A DNA stretch of 64,000 nucleotides from Spirochaetota bacterium (GCA_023398165.1 JAEWSQ010000021.1:1-64000), one strand, 5' to 3'; shown: positions 1-8,775, numbered from the stretch's first letter. Numbers and translations are program-made. The notes: a model not told the origin generated them from the sequence alone.

Positions 1-22
1 GCCCTAAAGCGGTGTGCTCTGT

Positions 23-53
23 GTCGCCGAAGGCGACTGCGTGTCCGAAGGAC
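23..53. repeat. Two tandem short hairpins with GAA loops
   Basis: GTCGCC-GAA-GGCGAC (23-37) is followed five bases later by GTCC-GAA-GGAC (43-53). Both stems are perfect and share the same three-base loop. They lie at the left edge, so they may belong to the 3' part or tail of a gene outside the window, or be a small intergenic palindromic element. The rest of 54-157 holds no gene that I can see. It ends in the GGAG ribosome site of the gene at 158, and I could not settle on a promoter there. Confidence 0.5.
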
Positions 54-157
54 CTGTGGTTCATTTTTTCTTTACCTTGTAATGCTTCCTGTTTTGCGGT
101 AAAATACACGCTATTCATACTAAAAAAGCGTATTACATAGAATACATTGGAGTTAAT

Positions 158-2146
158 ATGTCAAACATACAAAACGGACGTCCGGTTTTCCCTAAAAAAG
201 CAGTGGTCACCGGCGGTATGCCCTACGGCAATAAAAAACTGCACCTGGGACATATTGGAGGAGTTTTTATTCCTGCTGATATTTTCACCCGTTTTCTCCG
301 CGACCGCATTGGAAGCGAAAATGTCGTGTTTGTTTCCGGAACCGACTGCTACGGTTCTCCGATCGTCGAATACCACAGACGGGCGGTAAAAGAAGGCAAA
401 TTTTCAGGCAGTATAGAGGACTTTGTCCGTCAAAACCATAATTCCCAAAAAGCTGAACTTGAAAGCTATTATGTTTCAAACAATCTTTTTGCCGCTTCCG
501 GTCTTGACCGGGCTGCAGAGATTCACAAAGAAATGAGCTCTGAAGTTTTACAGACGCTGTATAAAAACGGATGGCTAAAAAAAATGAGCTCTCCTCAATT
601 TTATGATCCTAAAATGAATGTATTTCTTAACGGTCGTCAGGTCATCGGCCGCTGCCCGATCCCCGGCTGTAAATCTGAAAAAGCCTACGCCGATGAATGC
701 GAACTTGGACACCCTTATGAACCCAAGGATCTTATTGCGCCGAAAAGCGTTCTCACCGGTGAAATTCCCGAAATGCGCGACGTGACAAACTGGTATATAG
801 ATCTGCCGTCATTCAAAGAAGAATTTGACGAATGGATAAAGGATCTTGAATCAAATCCTGCTGTTCGTCCGTTTATAACTTCGACAATTAAAGAATTTTT
901 AGCACTCCCTGTTATTTACGTAAAACAGGAGTATGAAGCGGAACTGGCTGATATTCGTCCGTCCCTTCCTCCTCATGTTCTGCGCGAAGATCCGAGCAAG
1001 GCGCTTCCTCTGGAGTTTGCAACGCTTAAAGAACGCGACAGTGCCTGTGCAATTCTCTCAGAGAAGGGCATCCGCTTCCGCGCCGGTAAAACACTAACCC
1101 CCTTCAGACTCACCGGGAACGTTGAATGGAGTATTAAAGCTCCGGTCATCGACGGTGTTGAAGGATTGACCTTCTGGGTATGGCCCGAGTCATTGTGGGC
1201 GCCTGTTTCCTTTACGAAGGCTTATCTTGAAAAAATCGGGAAAGATGATACTGAATGGAAAAAATACTGGTGTTCAAAAGATGCAAAGGTGTATCAGTTC
1301 ATAGGAGAAGACAATATTTACTTCTACAGCCTTGCACAGGAAGCCATTTTCATGGGACTTCAGGGGAAAAACCCTTCTGTCTTCCCTCCCGACGGACAGC
1401 TGCAGCCTACCGAGCTCATTGCAAATAAACACCTCCTGCAGTTTAAGAAAAAAGCATCGTCATCGGGCGACATTCCTCCGATTATGGCGTCTGATCTTCT
1501 AAATCATTACACACCCGATCAGCTGCGCGCGCACTTTTTTGCACTCGGCTTAAGCATACGTTCCATCAATTTCAGTCCCAAACCCTTTAATCCCGATGCC
1601 AATCCGAAGGAGTCAGATCCTGTTCTAAAGGAAGGAATGTTACTGAGCAACGTTATGAACCGCCTCGCACGGTCCTGTTTTTACACAAGCCAGAAGTACT
1701 TTGAAGGAAGACTTCCCGCCGGTTCTATTGATGCTGCCGTTCTTGAGGAGTGCAATAATGCTGTTGTTGAATACGAAAAGCTCATGCACAGTCACGAGTT
1801 CCATACGGTAATGATGCTTCTCGACACGCTCATCAGGAATGCCAGCAAGTACTGGGCCTCCGCAATGAAAACCTGTGAAGTCGGAGACGCCGAAGCGGTA
1901 AAACCGGTTCTTATAAACGCCTATCATTACCTGAGAACCTGTACAGCCCTCCTTCACCCTATAGCACCTGCGGGATCTGAAAAAATAAGAGAATATCTCG
2001 GACTCGATGAAGACTTTTGGAGCTGGGATCACATTTTTGAGCCGCTTCCGTTCTTCATGAAAAATCCTGAAACCCATACCTTCAAATTTCTCGAACCTCG
2101 CATAGACTTTTTCGACAAGCATGAGAGCCAGGTAAGTTTCGAGTAA
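158..2146 (+). CDS. Methionyl-tRNA synthetase-like protein with degenerate KMSKS loop
   Basis: 662 residues with the fold order of a class I MetRS. The N-terminal nucleotide-binding part has HLGH (residues 29-32). A connective-peptide zinc region around residues 165-190 contains CPIPGC and CELGH, and the catalytic strand QFIGEDNIYF resembles the family's QFIGKDNIYF. The helical anticodon-binding half follows. The KMSKS signature is missing: the aligned stretch at 430-438 reads KKKASSSGD. There is no C-terminal EMAP/Trbp111-type domain. The start is set by GGAG eight bases before ATG. KMSKS stabilises the transition state of methionine activation, so this could be a divergent or specialised synthetase, or a paralogue with another job. 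I cannot see whether a canonical metG exists elsewhere. Family assignment is firm; activity is uncertain. Confidence 0.8.
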   Translation: MSNIQNGRPVFPKKAVVTGGMPYGNKKLHLGHIGGVFIPADIFTRFLRDRIGSENVVFVSGTDCYGSPIVEYHRRAVKEGKFSGSIEDFVRQNHNSQKAELESYYVSNNLFAASGLDRAAEIHKEMSSEVLQTLYKNGWLKKMSSPQFYDPKMNVFLNGRQVIGRCPIPGCKSEKAYADECELGHPYEPKDLIAPKSVLTGEIPEMRDVTNWYIDLPSFKEEFDEWIKDLESNPAVRPFITSTIKEFLALPVIYVKQEYEAELADIRPSLPPHVLREDPSKALPLEFATLKERDSACAILSEKGIRFRAGKTLTPFRLTGNVEWSIKAPVIDGVEGLTFWVWPESLWAPVSFTKAYLEKIGKDDTEWKKYWCSKDAKVYQFIGEDNIYFYSLAQEAIFMGLQGKNPSVFPPDGQLQPTELIANKHLLQFKKKASSSGDIPPIMASDLLNHYTPDQLRAHFFALGLSIRSINFSPKPFNPDANPKESDPVLKEGMLLSNVMNRLARSCFYTSQKYFEGRLPAGSIDAAVLEECNNAVVEYEKLMHSHEFHTVMMLLDTLIRNASKYWASAMKTCEVGDAEAVKPVLINAYHYLRTCTALLHPIAPAGSEKIREYLGLDEDFWSWDHIFEPLPFFMKNPETHTFKFLEPRIDFFDKHESQVSFE

Positions 2147-2182
2147 ATTTTATTATCCGGACATTTTAGGTATGACATAAAT

Positions 2183-2224
2183 AAAAAAAACTGATGCAGA
2201 TTTGTATGCATCAGTTTTTTTTTT
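2183..2224 (+). terminator. Rho-independent terminator
   Basis: A 9-bp stem (ACTGATGCA / TGCATCAGT, 2190-2198 and 2206-2214) is flanked by an A-run before and a T-run of about ten after. It closes the transcript of the synthetase-like gene. Confidence 0.9.
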
Positions 2225-2297
2225 CGTTCAATTTCACGAAAAAATGTGTTTTGTGACTATATCACACTATTTTTATGTAAAATCAATTTAATTTTCC

Positions 2298-2331
2298 TTG
2301 ACATACATTACAAACAATGTTATTTTGTAAT
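2298..2331 (+). promoter_or_regulatory. Sigma-70-type promoter of first MCP with overlapping inverted repeat
   Basis: TTGACA (2298-2303), a 17-base spacer and TATTTT (2321-2326). An exact inverted repeat, ATTACAAA-N9-TTTGTAAT (2307-2314 and 2324-2331), covers the spacer and -10 box. A bound regulator there would block polymerase. The repeat is seen directly; its use as an operator is inferred. Confidence 0.65.
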
Positions 2332-2453
2332 AAAGAGAGATTAGAGATATTAGATAAATCGATAAAAATTGATTTATATCGCTGATTTCTTTATAAAAAC
2401 GCAATTCTTATAAAAAAAATCAGGATAAATTAAAAAGGCCGCATTTTTAGTAC

Positions 2454-2527
2454 CGGAGGATAATACTCTGTCGGTTTCGGAGGATAGAGTGTTAACAAAC
2501 GCAGGGACACGTGTCCCTTCACGGAGG
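2454..2527 (+). other. Structured leader before first MCP with repeated Shine-Dalgarno-like motifs
   Basis: The roughly 200-base leader contains CGGAGGATA twice (2454-2462 and 2478-2486, offset 24). A 12-bp stem with two G-U pairs joins 2461-2472 to 2483-2494. A perfect 14-base palindrome, GGGACACGTGTCCC, lies at 2504-2517. The true ribosome site ACGGAGG (2521-2527) follows at once. The earlier GGAGG copies have no usable start codon after them in a good frame. Confidence 0.55.
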
Positions 2528-2533
2528 TTTTTT

Positions 2534-4144
2534 ATGAAACAAAGAGGAATCGGTTTTAAGATTATGGCGATGGCCCTGGTTTTAGAAGTTATTGCAGTGA
2601 GTATAATTCTTGTTGCAACAGTAACAATCAACAATGCTTCAAAAGCTCTTGAGGCAATGTACACAAGAGATCTTTTAGGTGTACGGTATGCAATCGACAT
2701 TAAATCGGAACTCAACGATGCCGCGGGCGCTACTCTGAATATTATTATTAACGATAAAAAGATCGATGCAATTGACCGCTACTCAAAAAACCTGGAAAAG
2801 AATTATAACACATTCTTATCTCTGGCCGCAGAATTTGAAAAAACAGCATCAACCGATACTGCCAAAAATGCTATTGTAGATATCCGGAAATTTGTGATTG
2901 ACTACTTTACCTTCGGAGGTGAAGTAATAGCAAAGGCCAAGGATCCCAAAGCCCTTGACACCTATACGTATGCAATTTCCACAATGACCCCTATCCGGAC
3001 TAACAGTATAATTCCATCAGTGAATGAGCTGGTTGACCGCAGCATTAAAACAGCTGAGGAAAGTTATCTGCTGACAAAGAAGACTTCGCAGAATTCTTTA
3101 ATCCTTGTTTTCTCTTTACTCGCAGGCGGGCTCCTGCTTTCCATTACGCTCGCAGTTACCATAACCCGCAGTATTACTAAACCGGTGAACCGTATTGTCA
3201 GCAACTTAAGCGACAGTACTCATCAAATATCCGTCTCAAGCGGACAGCTGTCTGAATCCTCTCAGGATATTGCGAACGGCGCACAGGAACAGGCTGCCGG
3301 CATAGAAGAAACAAGCGCCTCCCTTGAAGAGCTTGCATCGATGGTAAAGCAGAACCTTGCAAATGCACGCGAGGCGAGTCTTCTGTCTGAAAAGGCAAGC
3401 AGTTCAAGTGCCGAGGGCTATGAAAAAATGCAGCTCATGATTAAAGCTATGGAGAGTATAACAAAATCGACGGAAGAGATTCATACCGTTATTGATGTAA
3501 TCGACGACATAGCATTCCAGACAAATATGCTTGCACTCAATGCTGCAGTCGAAGCCGCACGAGCAGGAGAAGCAGGACTCGGATTCGCAGTTGTTGCCGA
3601 CGAAGTAAAGAATCTTGCAAACCGTTCATCCGGATCTGCAAAAGAAACAGCCGCCATGATTAAAGAAACACTTCGAAATGTGGATGAAGGTACGAAACTT
3701 TCAAAAGAAATGGAAATGCTCTTCAAAGACATGCTCTCCAATTCCAAGAAAGTAATGGAAATGAACAAGGAAGTTGAAAGTGCATCGCGGCAGCAGGACG
3801 AAGGAATCAACCAGGTTAGTACTGCAATGATTCAGTTCGATACTGTAGTACAGGCCAATGCTTCCGGTGCGGAAGAAACTGCAAGCGCGGCTGAGGAAAT
3901 GAACGGACAGGTCGTTGCTATAGAAGAGATCGTATCCAGCCTGTACAGCGTAGTAACCGGTAAAGAAAAAGAGAAAGCTTCCACTATTTCTGCTCCGGCA
4001 AAAAAAGCTCCGGCTGTACAAAAAACCAGTGGAAACGAGTCGAAGACTAAGGCTCCGGCTAAGGCAGTTACTGTAAAAAAAGAGATACCGGAGGAAAGCC
4101 ATCTGATATCCTTTGAAGACGATGAGGATTACAAAGCAAAGTAA
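2534..4144 (+). CDS. mcp: Methyl-accepting chemotaxis protein
   Basis: 536 residues. The start at 2534 (MKQRGIGFK) follows ACGGAGG and is preferred over an in-frame codon 45 bases upstream that lacks a ribosome site. One membrane segment lies at about residues 8-30, then a helical extracytoplasmic sensor of about 150 residues (four-helix-bundle type), then a second membrane segment near 190-212. Only the first part of a HAMP linker (ITKPV) is present before the long signalling coiled coil. The hairpin tip contains FQTNMLALNAAVEAARAGEAG, the CheA/CheW contact site. Gln/Glu pairs such as GAQEQAAGIEET are typical methylation stretches. A Lys/Ala/Pro-rich linker ends in HLISFEDDEDYKAK, a tail shared with the MCP at 8798-10501. 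It has its own promoter and terminator, so it is a separate unit upstream of cheA. The ligand is unknown. Confidence 0.93.
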   Translation: MKQRGIGFKIMAMALVLEVIAVSIILVATVTINNASKALEAMYTRDLLGVRYAIDIKSELNDAAGATLNIIINDKKIDAIDRYSKNLEKNYNTFLSLAAEFEKTASTDTAKNAIVDIRKFVIDYFTFGGEVIAKAKDPKALDTYTYAISTMTPIRTNSIIPSVNELVDRSIKTAEESYLLTKKTSQNSLILVFSLLAGGLLLSITLAVTITRSITKPVNRIVSNLSDSTHQISVSSGQLSESSQDIANGAQEQAAGIEETSASLEELASMVKQNLANAREASLLSEKASSSSAEGYEKMQLMIKAMESITKSTEEIHTVIDVIDDIAFQTNMLALNAAVEAARAGEAGLGFAVVADEVKNLANRSSGSAKETAAMIKETLRNVDEGTKLSKEMEMLFKDMLSNSKKVMEMNKEVESASRQQDEGINQVSTAMIQFDTVVQANASGAEETASAAEEMNGQVVAIEEIVSSLYSVVTGKEKEKASTISAPAKKAPAVQKTSGNESKTKAPAKAVTVKKEIPEESHLISFEDDEDYKAK

Positions 4145-4171
4145 GCTGAATACATCCTTATACTATGAAAT

Positions 4172-4221
4172 AAAAGCACCTTGTTTTCTGATTTGCTTTC
4201 AGTAAAGCAGGGTGCTTTTTT
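4172..4221 (+). terminator. Rho-independent terminator after first MCP
   Basis: AAAGCACC...GGTGCTTT stem with extra CTTG/CAG pairing and a run of six T. It separates the MCP transcript from cheA. Confidence 0.8.
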
Positions 4222-4256
4222 CTTGAAGAAAAACTGTAAATGAAAAACGGGATTCA

Positions 4257-4285
4257 TTGACAGGGTAAAATTTCAGTGTTACCAT
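4257..4285 (+). promoter_or_regulatory. Probable promoter of the cheA operon
   Basis: TTGACA (4257-4262), a 17-base spacer and TACCAT (4280-4285). The -35 is perfect and the -10 is weak. It lies 42 bases before the cheA start and just after the MCP terminator. Confidence 0.5.
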
Positions 4286-4327
4286 GATACATGGTTTTTA
4301 CTTTGAACCGACGGAAAGGGGTTACTC

Positions 4328-6514
4328 ATGACCAAGAAAGACAAACAGAACCTGCAGAATTTACTTCAAGCAATTTCTGAACAGATATTGAATTTCGAAA
4401 GCGGAGATGTTATTGCATTATCAGATATCATGCAGAATATGGAAAAGATTTCCCCTGCATCCCAAAGCGATCAAGTTCTTTCCAAACTTTCTGATGTCAT
4501 GCTGTACCTTTGTGCGGAAGAATTAAAAACTGAACACGATTCATTCACGAAAGATATTTCGCAGTCTATAGATTTTTTTACAGAAACACTGGAAACCGGC
4601 GAAGATCTTCCCGAGTGGAAGAAAAATAGAGCGCTGGACTGGATTCGTGACCACAGCCGACCTGAAAAATCGGAAGAGACAGAAAAAGCGCAGGCTGCTT
4701 CTTCTCCTGCCCAGGAATACATAGCAGACAACGAGCAGCTTGCGGGTTTTATAAGCGACTGCAAAGACCGTTTTTCGAGGGCGGAAGAACTTATACTGAT
4801 GCTGGAAAGCGATCTTGAAAACCTTGAGTTTATTAAGGAATTGTTCCGTGTCTTCCATACCATTAAAGGCGAATGCGGTTTTTTAAAACTAGCTTCCTTA
4901 GGCTTTCTCACACACAATATTGAAAACCTTCTCGATCTTCTCCGTTCGGAGAAAATGAAGACAGACAGCGTGGTAATTGACTACCTGCTGCGCGGTCTTG
5001 ATTTTGCAAAAGACATGGTACAGGAACTTGAAAACCACGATGTGGTAATCGAGAGTAAGACCATTTTAGACAGCTACATTGACTCACTAACCCACCTGAC
5101 AGATTCTGTCCGTCCTTCAATCGGTTCCATCATGACCCAAAAGGGGCTCATAACCGAAAAAGAGCAGAGGGAAATAATTAAACAGCAGGCTGTCACCGGC
5201 TTTGAAAAAAGATTTGGAGAAATAGCGGTCGAAAATAAATATGCGGATCAAAATGATATTAAAGAAATACTTTCCATGCAGAAGCAGCAGGTAAAGGAAG
5301 AAAAAGAAGCAGTTTTTTCTGATCATGAGACAAAGCAGAAGCAGGAACGCAACGATGCCATCATAAAGGTCAGAACATCGAAAGTTAATTACCTTGTGGA
5401 CATGATTGGAGAACTTCTTATTTCCCTCGGGCAAATACATAATGACGTGCCCGGTCTTGCTGAAGTGCGGAAAATAAGTAAGACGCTGCAGCATTCGAGC
5501 ATGCAGCTTAGAACGGAAAGCGTTAAAATTCTTTTCGTAACAGTTAAGCGCATTATCCGCGATATTTCTACAAAATTAAATAAACCCATTAATGCTGAAT
5601 TTATTGGTGATGATTTGGAAATTGACAGACTTCTCATTGAATCTCTTGAAGAGCCTCTCATGCATCTGGTTAGAAATTCACTGGATCACGGTATTGAAGA
5701 AGAAGAAGTCCGCCTTGCAGCGGGGAAACCGGCGCAGGGAACCGTGAAAATATCAGCAGAACGAAGAGGAAACAACATTGTAATCTCTGTTAGCGATGAC
5801 GGTAAGGGGCTCGATAAAGAAAGAATTATTAAGAAAGCCGTTGAAAAAGGAATCATTACAGAAGAATCTGTCAGTTCCATGACCGATGCCGCTATATTCA
5901 ATATTATCTTTCTTCCCGGTTTTTCAACAAAAGACAAGGCGGATCTGCTTTCCGGCCGCGGTGTGGGCATGGATATTATTAAACAGATGGTTCTCAAGGC
6001 TAAAGGAAGAATTGACACATTCAGCACTCCGGGACAGGGTACCACATTTGATTTAATATTCCCCTTAAGCACAGCTATTATTGACGGAATGATAGTGAAG
6101 ACCGGACCAAATATGTTCATTATTCCTATTGCAGTAATTATGGAATCGCTGAAGGTTAAAGACGCGAATATAAGCAGAATTAGAGACGGAACATCAGTTC
6201 TCGACCTTCGCGGCGAAATTATTCCCATGATCAGCCTTGCATCTGTTTTTGAAATACCAGGTGCAGGATCCGGAAACATGGCGACAATAGTGGAAAACTC
6301 CAACCGTGAAAAATTTGCGATTATGTCCGATGAGATTTTGTCTAAAAACGAAATTGTAATAAAAACACTTGGAGCGCGCTTTAGAGACATGAAAGGCATA
6401 AGCTCAGGTACAGTATTATCAGGCGGAACAATCGGTTTAGTACTCGATGTCGATCAATTTATTCAGATGGGCATCGATGAGATTAAAACCAAAATCCCGA
6501 ACTCTGCATCGTAG
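4328..6514 (+). CDS. cheA: Chemotaxis histidine kinase CheA, atypical N-terminal half
   Basis: 728 residues. The phosphotransfer helix HTIKGECGF puts the phospho-accepting His at 177, behind an N-terminal extension of about 140 residues that I do not recognise. The usual CheY/CheB-binding P2 domain is not evident. In its place, residues 264-325 hold two tandem motifs (IGSIMTQKGLITEKEQ and FGEIAVENKYADQND) resembling the L-G-x-L-x-x-x-G-x-I-x-x-x-Q helices of GspE/MshE N-terminal domains. Then follow the dimerisation helices, the HATPase (N-box HLVRNSLDHGIE near residue 445; G-boxes DDGKGLD and GRGVGMD) and a C-terminal CheW-like domain. It autophosphorylates on receptor signal and feeds CheY and CheB in the cytoplasm. 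Ribosome site GGAAAGGGG. The next gene begins 9 bases after the stop. Confidence 0.95.
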   Translation: MTKKDKQNLQNLLQAISEQILNFESGDVIALSDIMQNMEKISPASQSDQVLSKLSDVMLYLCAEELKTEHDSFTKDISQSIDFFTETLETGEDLPEWKKNRALDWIRDHSRPEKSEETEKAQAASSPAQEYIADNEQLAGFISDCKDRFSRAEELILMLESDLENLEFIKELFRVFHTIKGECGFLKLASLGFLTHNIENLLDLLRSEKMKTDSVVIDYLLRGLDFAKDMVQELENHDVVIESKTILDSYIDSLTHLTDSVRPSIGSIMTQKGLITEKEQREIIKQQAVTGFEKRFGEIAVENKYADQNDIKEILSMQKQQVKEEKEAVFSDHETKQKQERNDAIIKVRTSKVNYLVDMIGELLISLGQIHNDVPGLAEVRKISKTLQHSSMQLRTESVKILFVTVKRIIRDISTKLNKPINAEFIGDDLEIDRLLIESLEEPLMHLVRNSLDHGIEEEEVRLAAGKPAQGTVKISAERRGNNIVISVSDDGKGLDKERIIKKAVEKGIITEESVSSMTDAAIFNIIFLPGFSTKDKADLLSGRGVGMDIIKQMVLKAKGRIDTFSTPGQGTTFDLIFPLSTAIIDGMIVKTGPNMFIIPIAVIMESLKVKDANISRIRDGTSVLDLRGEIIPMISLASVFEIPGAGSGNMATIVENSNREKFAIMSDEILSKNEIVIKTLGARFRDMKGISSGTVLSGGTIGLVLDVDQFIQMGIDEIKTKIPNSAS

Positions 6515-6523
6515 GAGTGCAAA

Positions 6524-7822
6524 ATGCAAAAAACCGTAATGTACCGGAATCTTTATCTTTCATTGGCAGGCGCTCTTTTAAGTGTTTTACTTATCCTTCT
6601 TCCTCTTCCCATACCTTCTATTGCCAAAGCTTTAGCGGTTTTTGTGTGTATTCTCGCACCGCAGGTTCTTCTGCTGATAGTGGACCGGCAGGCAAAAGAA
6701 AAAACGGAAGAAAAGAATCTGTCTTCCGCCGATGCTGCACAGGTTCTGAGGGAAAAAGATGCAAGAATTGCCGCGCTTGAAAATGAGATTGCCCGGCAAA
6801 AACTAAAAGAAGATGCTTCCTGTACGGAATTTTTTGTTATGGCGGTGCGGGCCTTTTTATTCGCCCCTCTTCTATCCGAATTATGCGATTCCATATCGCA
6901 TAATCTGAGCTCAACCACCGATCCCCTTTCGGAAGAGCTTCTCCAGATAAAAAAGAACATTGCCTCGTTTTTGTCGAACGTTAAACAGTACGAGGATGAG
7001 GTAAAAAACCACAGAATGCTCCAGAAAGTTTCTGATGAAAGCGATATGCTCCAGTCAGATATGACCACGCTCGACAGCAACGTACGAGATGTTTTCGGCG
7101 CCATCGGAACTAAGGTTGCCCAGCTGAAAACCGTTAATGAGAAAATCGGTGAAATTGCACACAATATAACGGAAGTTTCAGATAAAATACGAATTCTCTC
7201 ATTTAATGCGTCCATAGAGGCAGCCCGTGCAGGTAAAGCAGGCAGCGGCTTCCGTGTTATTGCAACAGAAATTAAAAACCTTTCTGCAAGCACCGATTCC
7301 CACCTTGATCTCATATGGAAGACCCTAAAAGAAACCCAGGATATTTTTGACAGTATTAAAACCGGGATGGATCAGAACAGCGAATCTATTTATTCTGTAT
7401 TGTCGACGCGTAAAGAAGGTTTGTCGGAATTTATTGCCGTTATGCATCATTATTTTGACGATTTTGATCATCTATATACCAGCGTGAATGATATTATTTC
7501 TTCTCTATCAACAAGCATGGATACCATATCTCCCGTTGTTCAGCTTCATGAAATTACAAGCCAGGAAATTGGTAATTTAAAGATGGTGCTTGAAGATTTT
7601 GCAGGTTCGGTTTGCGATGTATACCGGAAACAGAGCGACAGCAAGCCGGTAGACAATAACAGCTCAGGGCTCGAAACTGAAGCAAAAGAAATAGCGCAGC
7701 AGGTTAGAAAACGGCTTACGACAGAAAGAGAACTTAAAGCGCTTGAGCGCGGAGTAAAGAAAAAAGTCCCGGGTATTTCAATAGATCTGGCAATGAATAC
7801 AAATTCTATTGAATTGTTTTAA
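6524..7822 (+). CDS. MCP-like signalling protein without a periplasmic sensor
   Basis: 432 residues. Two hydrophobic segments (about 10-27 and 32-52) are separated by only a few residues, so almost nothing is exposed outside the membrane. A coiled coil follows, with a shortened MCP signalling core near residues 205-265 (LSFNASIEAARAGKAGSGFRV), where the receptor family normally has LALNAAIEAARAGE. There is no HAMP domain and no clear methylation heptads. The last 60 residues are charged helix. The start ATG at 6524 uses an AGGAG that overlaps the cheA stop, implying translational coupling. It lies between cheA and cheY, so it may sense cytoplasmic or membrane state, or act as an accessory array component. 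Family membership is clear; the role is inferred. Confidence 0.8.
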   Translation: MQKTVMYRNLYLSLAGALLSVLLILLPLPIPSIAKALAVFVCILAPQVLLLIVDRQAKEKTEEKNLSSADAAQVLREKDARIAALENEIARQKLKEDASCTEFFVMAVRAFLFAPLLSELCDSISHNLSSTTDPLSEELLQIKKNIASFLSNVKQYEDEVKNHRMLQKVSDESDMLQSDMTTLDSNVRDVFGAIGTKVAQLKTVNEKIGEIAHNITEVSDKIRILSFNASIEAARAGKAGSGFRVIATEIKNLSASTDSHLDLIWKTLKETQDIFDSIKTGMDQNSESIYSVLSTRKEGLSEFIAVMHHYFDDFDHLYTSVNDIISSLSTSMDTISPVVQLHEITSQEIGNLKMVLEDFAGSVCDVYRKQSDSKPVDNNSSGLETEAKEIAQQVRKRLTTERELKALERGVKKKVPGISIDLAMNTNSIELF

Positions 7823-7879
7823 AACGATTTTCAGCAGACCGTATACAGTGTATCTGTCTGTTGTATTATAGGAGGAAGT

Positions 7880-8242
7880 ATGAAAAAAATAATGATTGTG
7901 GATGATTCTTCGACAATCCGCAATGTAATTAAAAATGCACTTATTTCAGATTTTGAAGTTTGCGAGGCCGATGACGGAGTTAACGCTCTTAAGGCAATTC
8001 CTGATTCCGGCGATATTGCACTGTTTTTACTCGATGTAAACATGCCCAATATGGACGGTTTAACACTGCTTGAAAATATACGCAAGCTGCCCCGCCACGA
8101 AAAAACACCTGTTATTATGCTGACCACGGAAACAAAGGACGAATTCAGGGCTCAGGCAAAAAGCGCAGGCGCAAACGGATGGATAGTTAAACCATGCGAA
8201 GCGGATAAGCTGCTCGATGTCGTAAAACGTCTTGCAGTTTAG
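7880..8242 (+). CDS. cheY: Chemotaxis response regulator CheY
   Basis: 120 residues, a single receiver domain with no output domain. The acidic pair is D8/D9, the phospho-acceptor D52 (LLDVNMPNMDG), the switch Thr T82 and the conserved Lys K104 (VKP). It would be phosphorylated by the cheA product and bind the flagellar switch. Start with GGAGG eight bases before ATG. It sits 57 bases after the MCP-like gene and 26 before cheW, within one operon. As a lone receiver in a che cluster, CheY is the natural reading. Confidence 0.95.
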   Translation: MKKIMIVDDSSTIRNVIKNALISDFEVCEADDGVNALKAIPDSGDIALFLLDVNMPNMDGLTLLENIRKLPRHEKTPVIMLTTETKDEFRAQAKSAGANGWIVKPCEADKLLDVVKRLAV

Positions 8243-8268
8243 TTTGAGAACATACCAAGGAGGTTCGA

Positions 8269-8775
8269 ATGGAATCCAACAGAAGAAAACTGGTTATCGG
8301 TGAACGATACCTGAGTTTTGAAGTAGACAGCGAGCATTACTGCATAGACATTCTCAAGGTTAAGGAGCTGTTGGGAATGACAGCAATAACACCTCTGCCG
8401 CGTACAGCCGAGTATATTAAAGGCGTAATTAATCTTCGCGGTCAAATAATACCCATTATTGATCTCAGGCTTAAATTCGGCCTTGAAGAAATTGCATATA
8501 CCAAACACACAGGCATTATTATTGTCGAGGTGAATTTCGCAGGCGAACCGATGCTCATGGGTATTATTGTCGATACTATTCAGGAGGTTATAAGCATTCC
8601 TGAGGATAAAATATCTCAAATACCCTACATTAATGCACGCATACGGGCGGAATACATTCGCGGTATTGCAAATACCGATGACGGCATGAAGATTATTCTT
8701 GATGTTTTAAAAATCCTGAATTCAGATGAATTGTCCACAGTAAAGGAAATTGTACCAAAAGATAAAGAAAAATAA
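8269..8775 (+). CDS. cheW: Chemotaxis coupling protein CheW
   Basis: 168 residues, a single CheW domain. YLSFEVDSEHYCIDILKVKELL and the following INLRGQIIPIIDLRLKFG are the family's most typical stretches. It links CheA to MCPs in the receptor array. Ribosome site AGGAGG. It ends 22 bases before the second MCP. The usual length is about 150-170 residues. Confidence 0.96.
   Translation: MESNRRKLVIGERYLSFEVDSEHYCIDILKVKELLGMTAITPLPRTAEYIKGVINLRGQIIPIIDLRLKFGLEEIAYTKHTGIIIVEVNFAGEPMLMGIIVDTIQEVISIPEDKISQIPYINARIRAEYIRGIANTDDGMKIILDVLKILNSDELSTVKEIVPKDKEK

Noticed and set aside
2489..2533. Longer N terminus for the first MCP
   Set aside because: It would translate the palindrome region and add 15 residues before the membrane helix; ACGGAGG sits directly before the ATG at 2534.
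5686..6399. 237-codon open frame on the minus strand inside cheA
   Set aside because: It is the mirror of a strongly conserved ATPase and CheW-like domain, has no ribosome site, and its composition is Ser/Ile-rich as expected from antisense of coding DNA.
6553..7314. 253-codon minus-strand frame inside the MCP-like gene
   Set aside because: Antisense of a clear coding gene; it has no family resemblance and no start signal.
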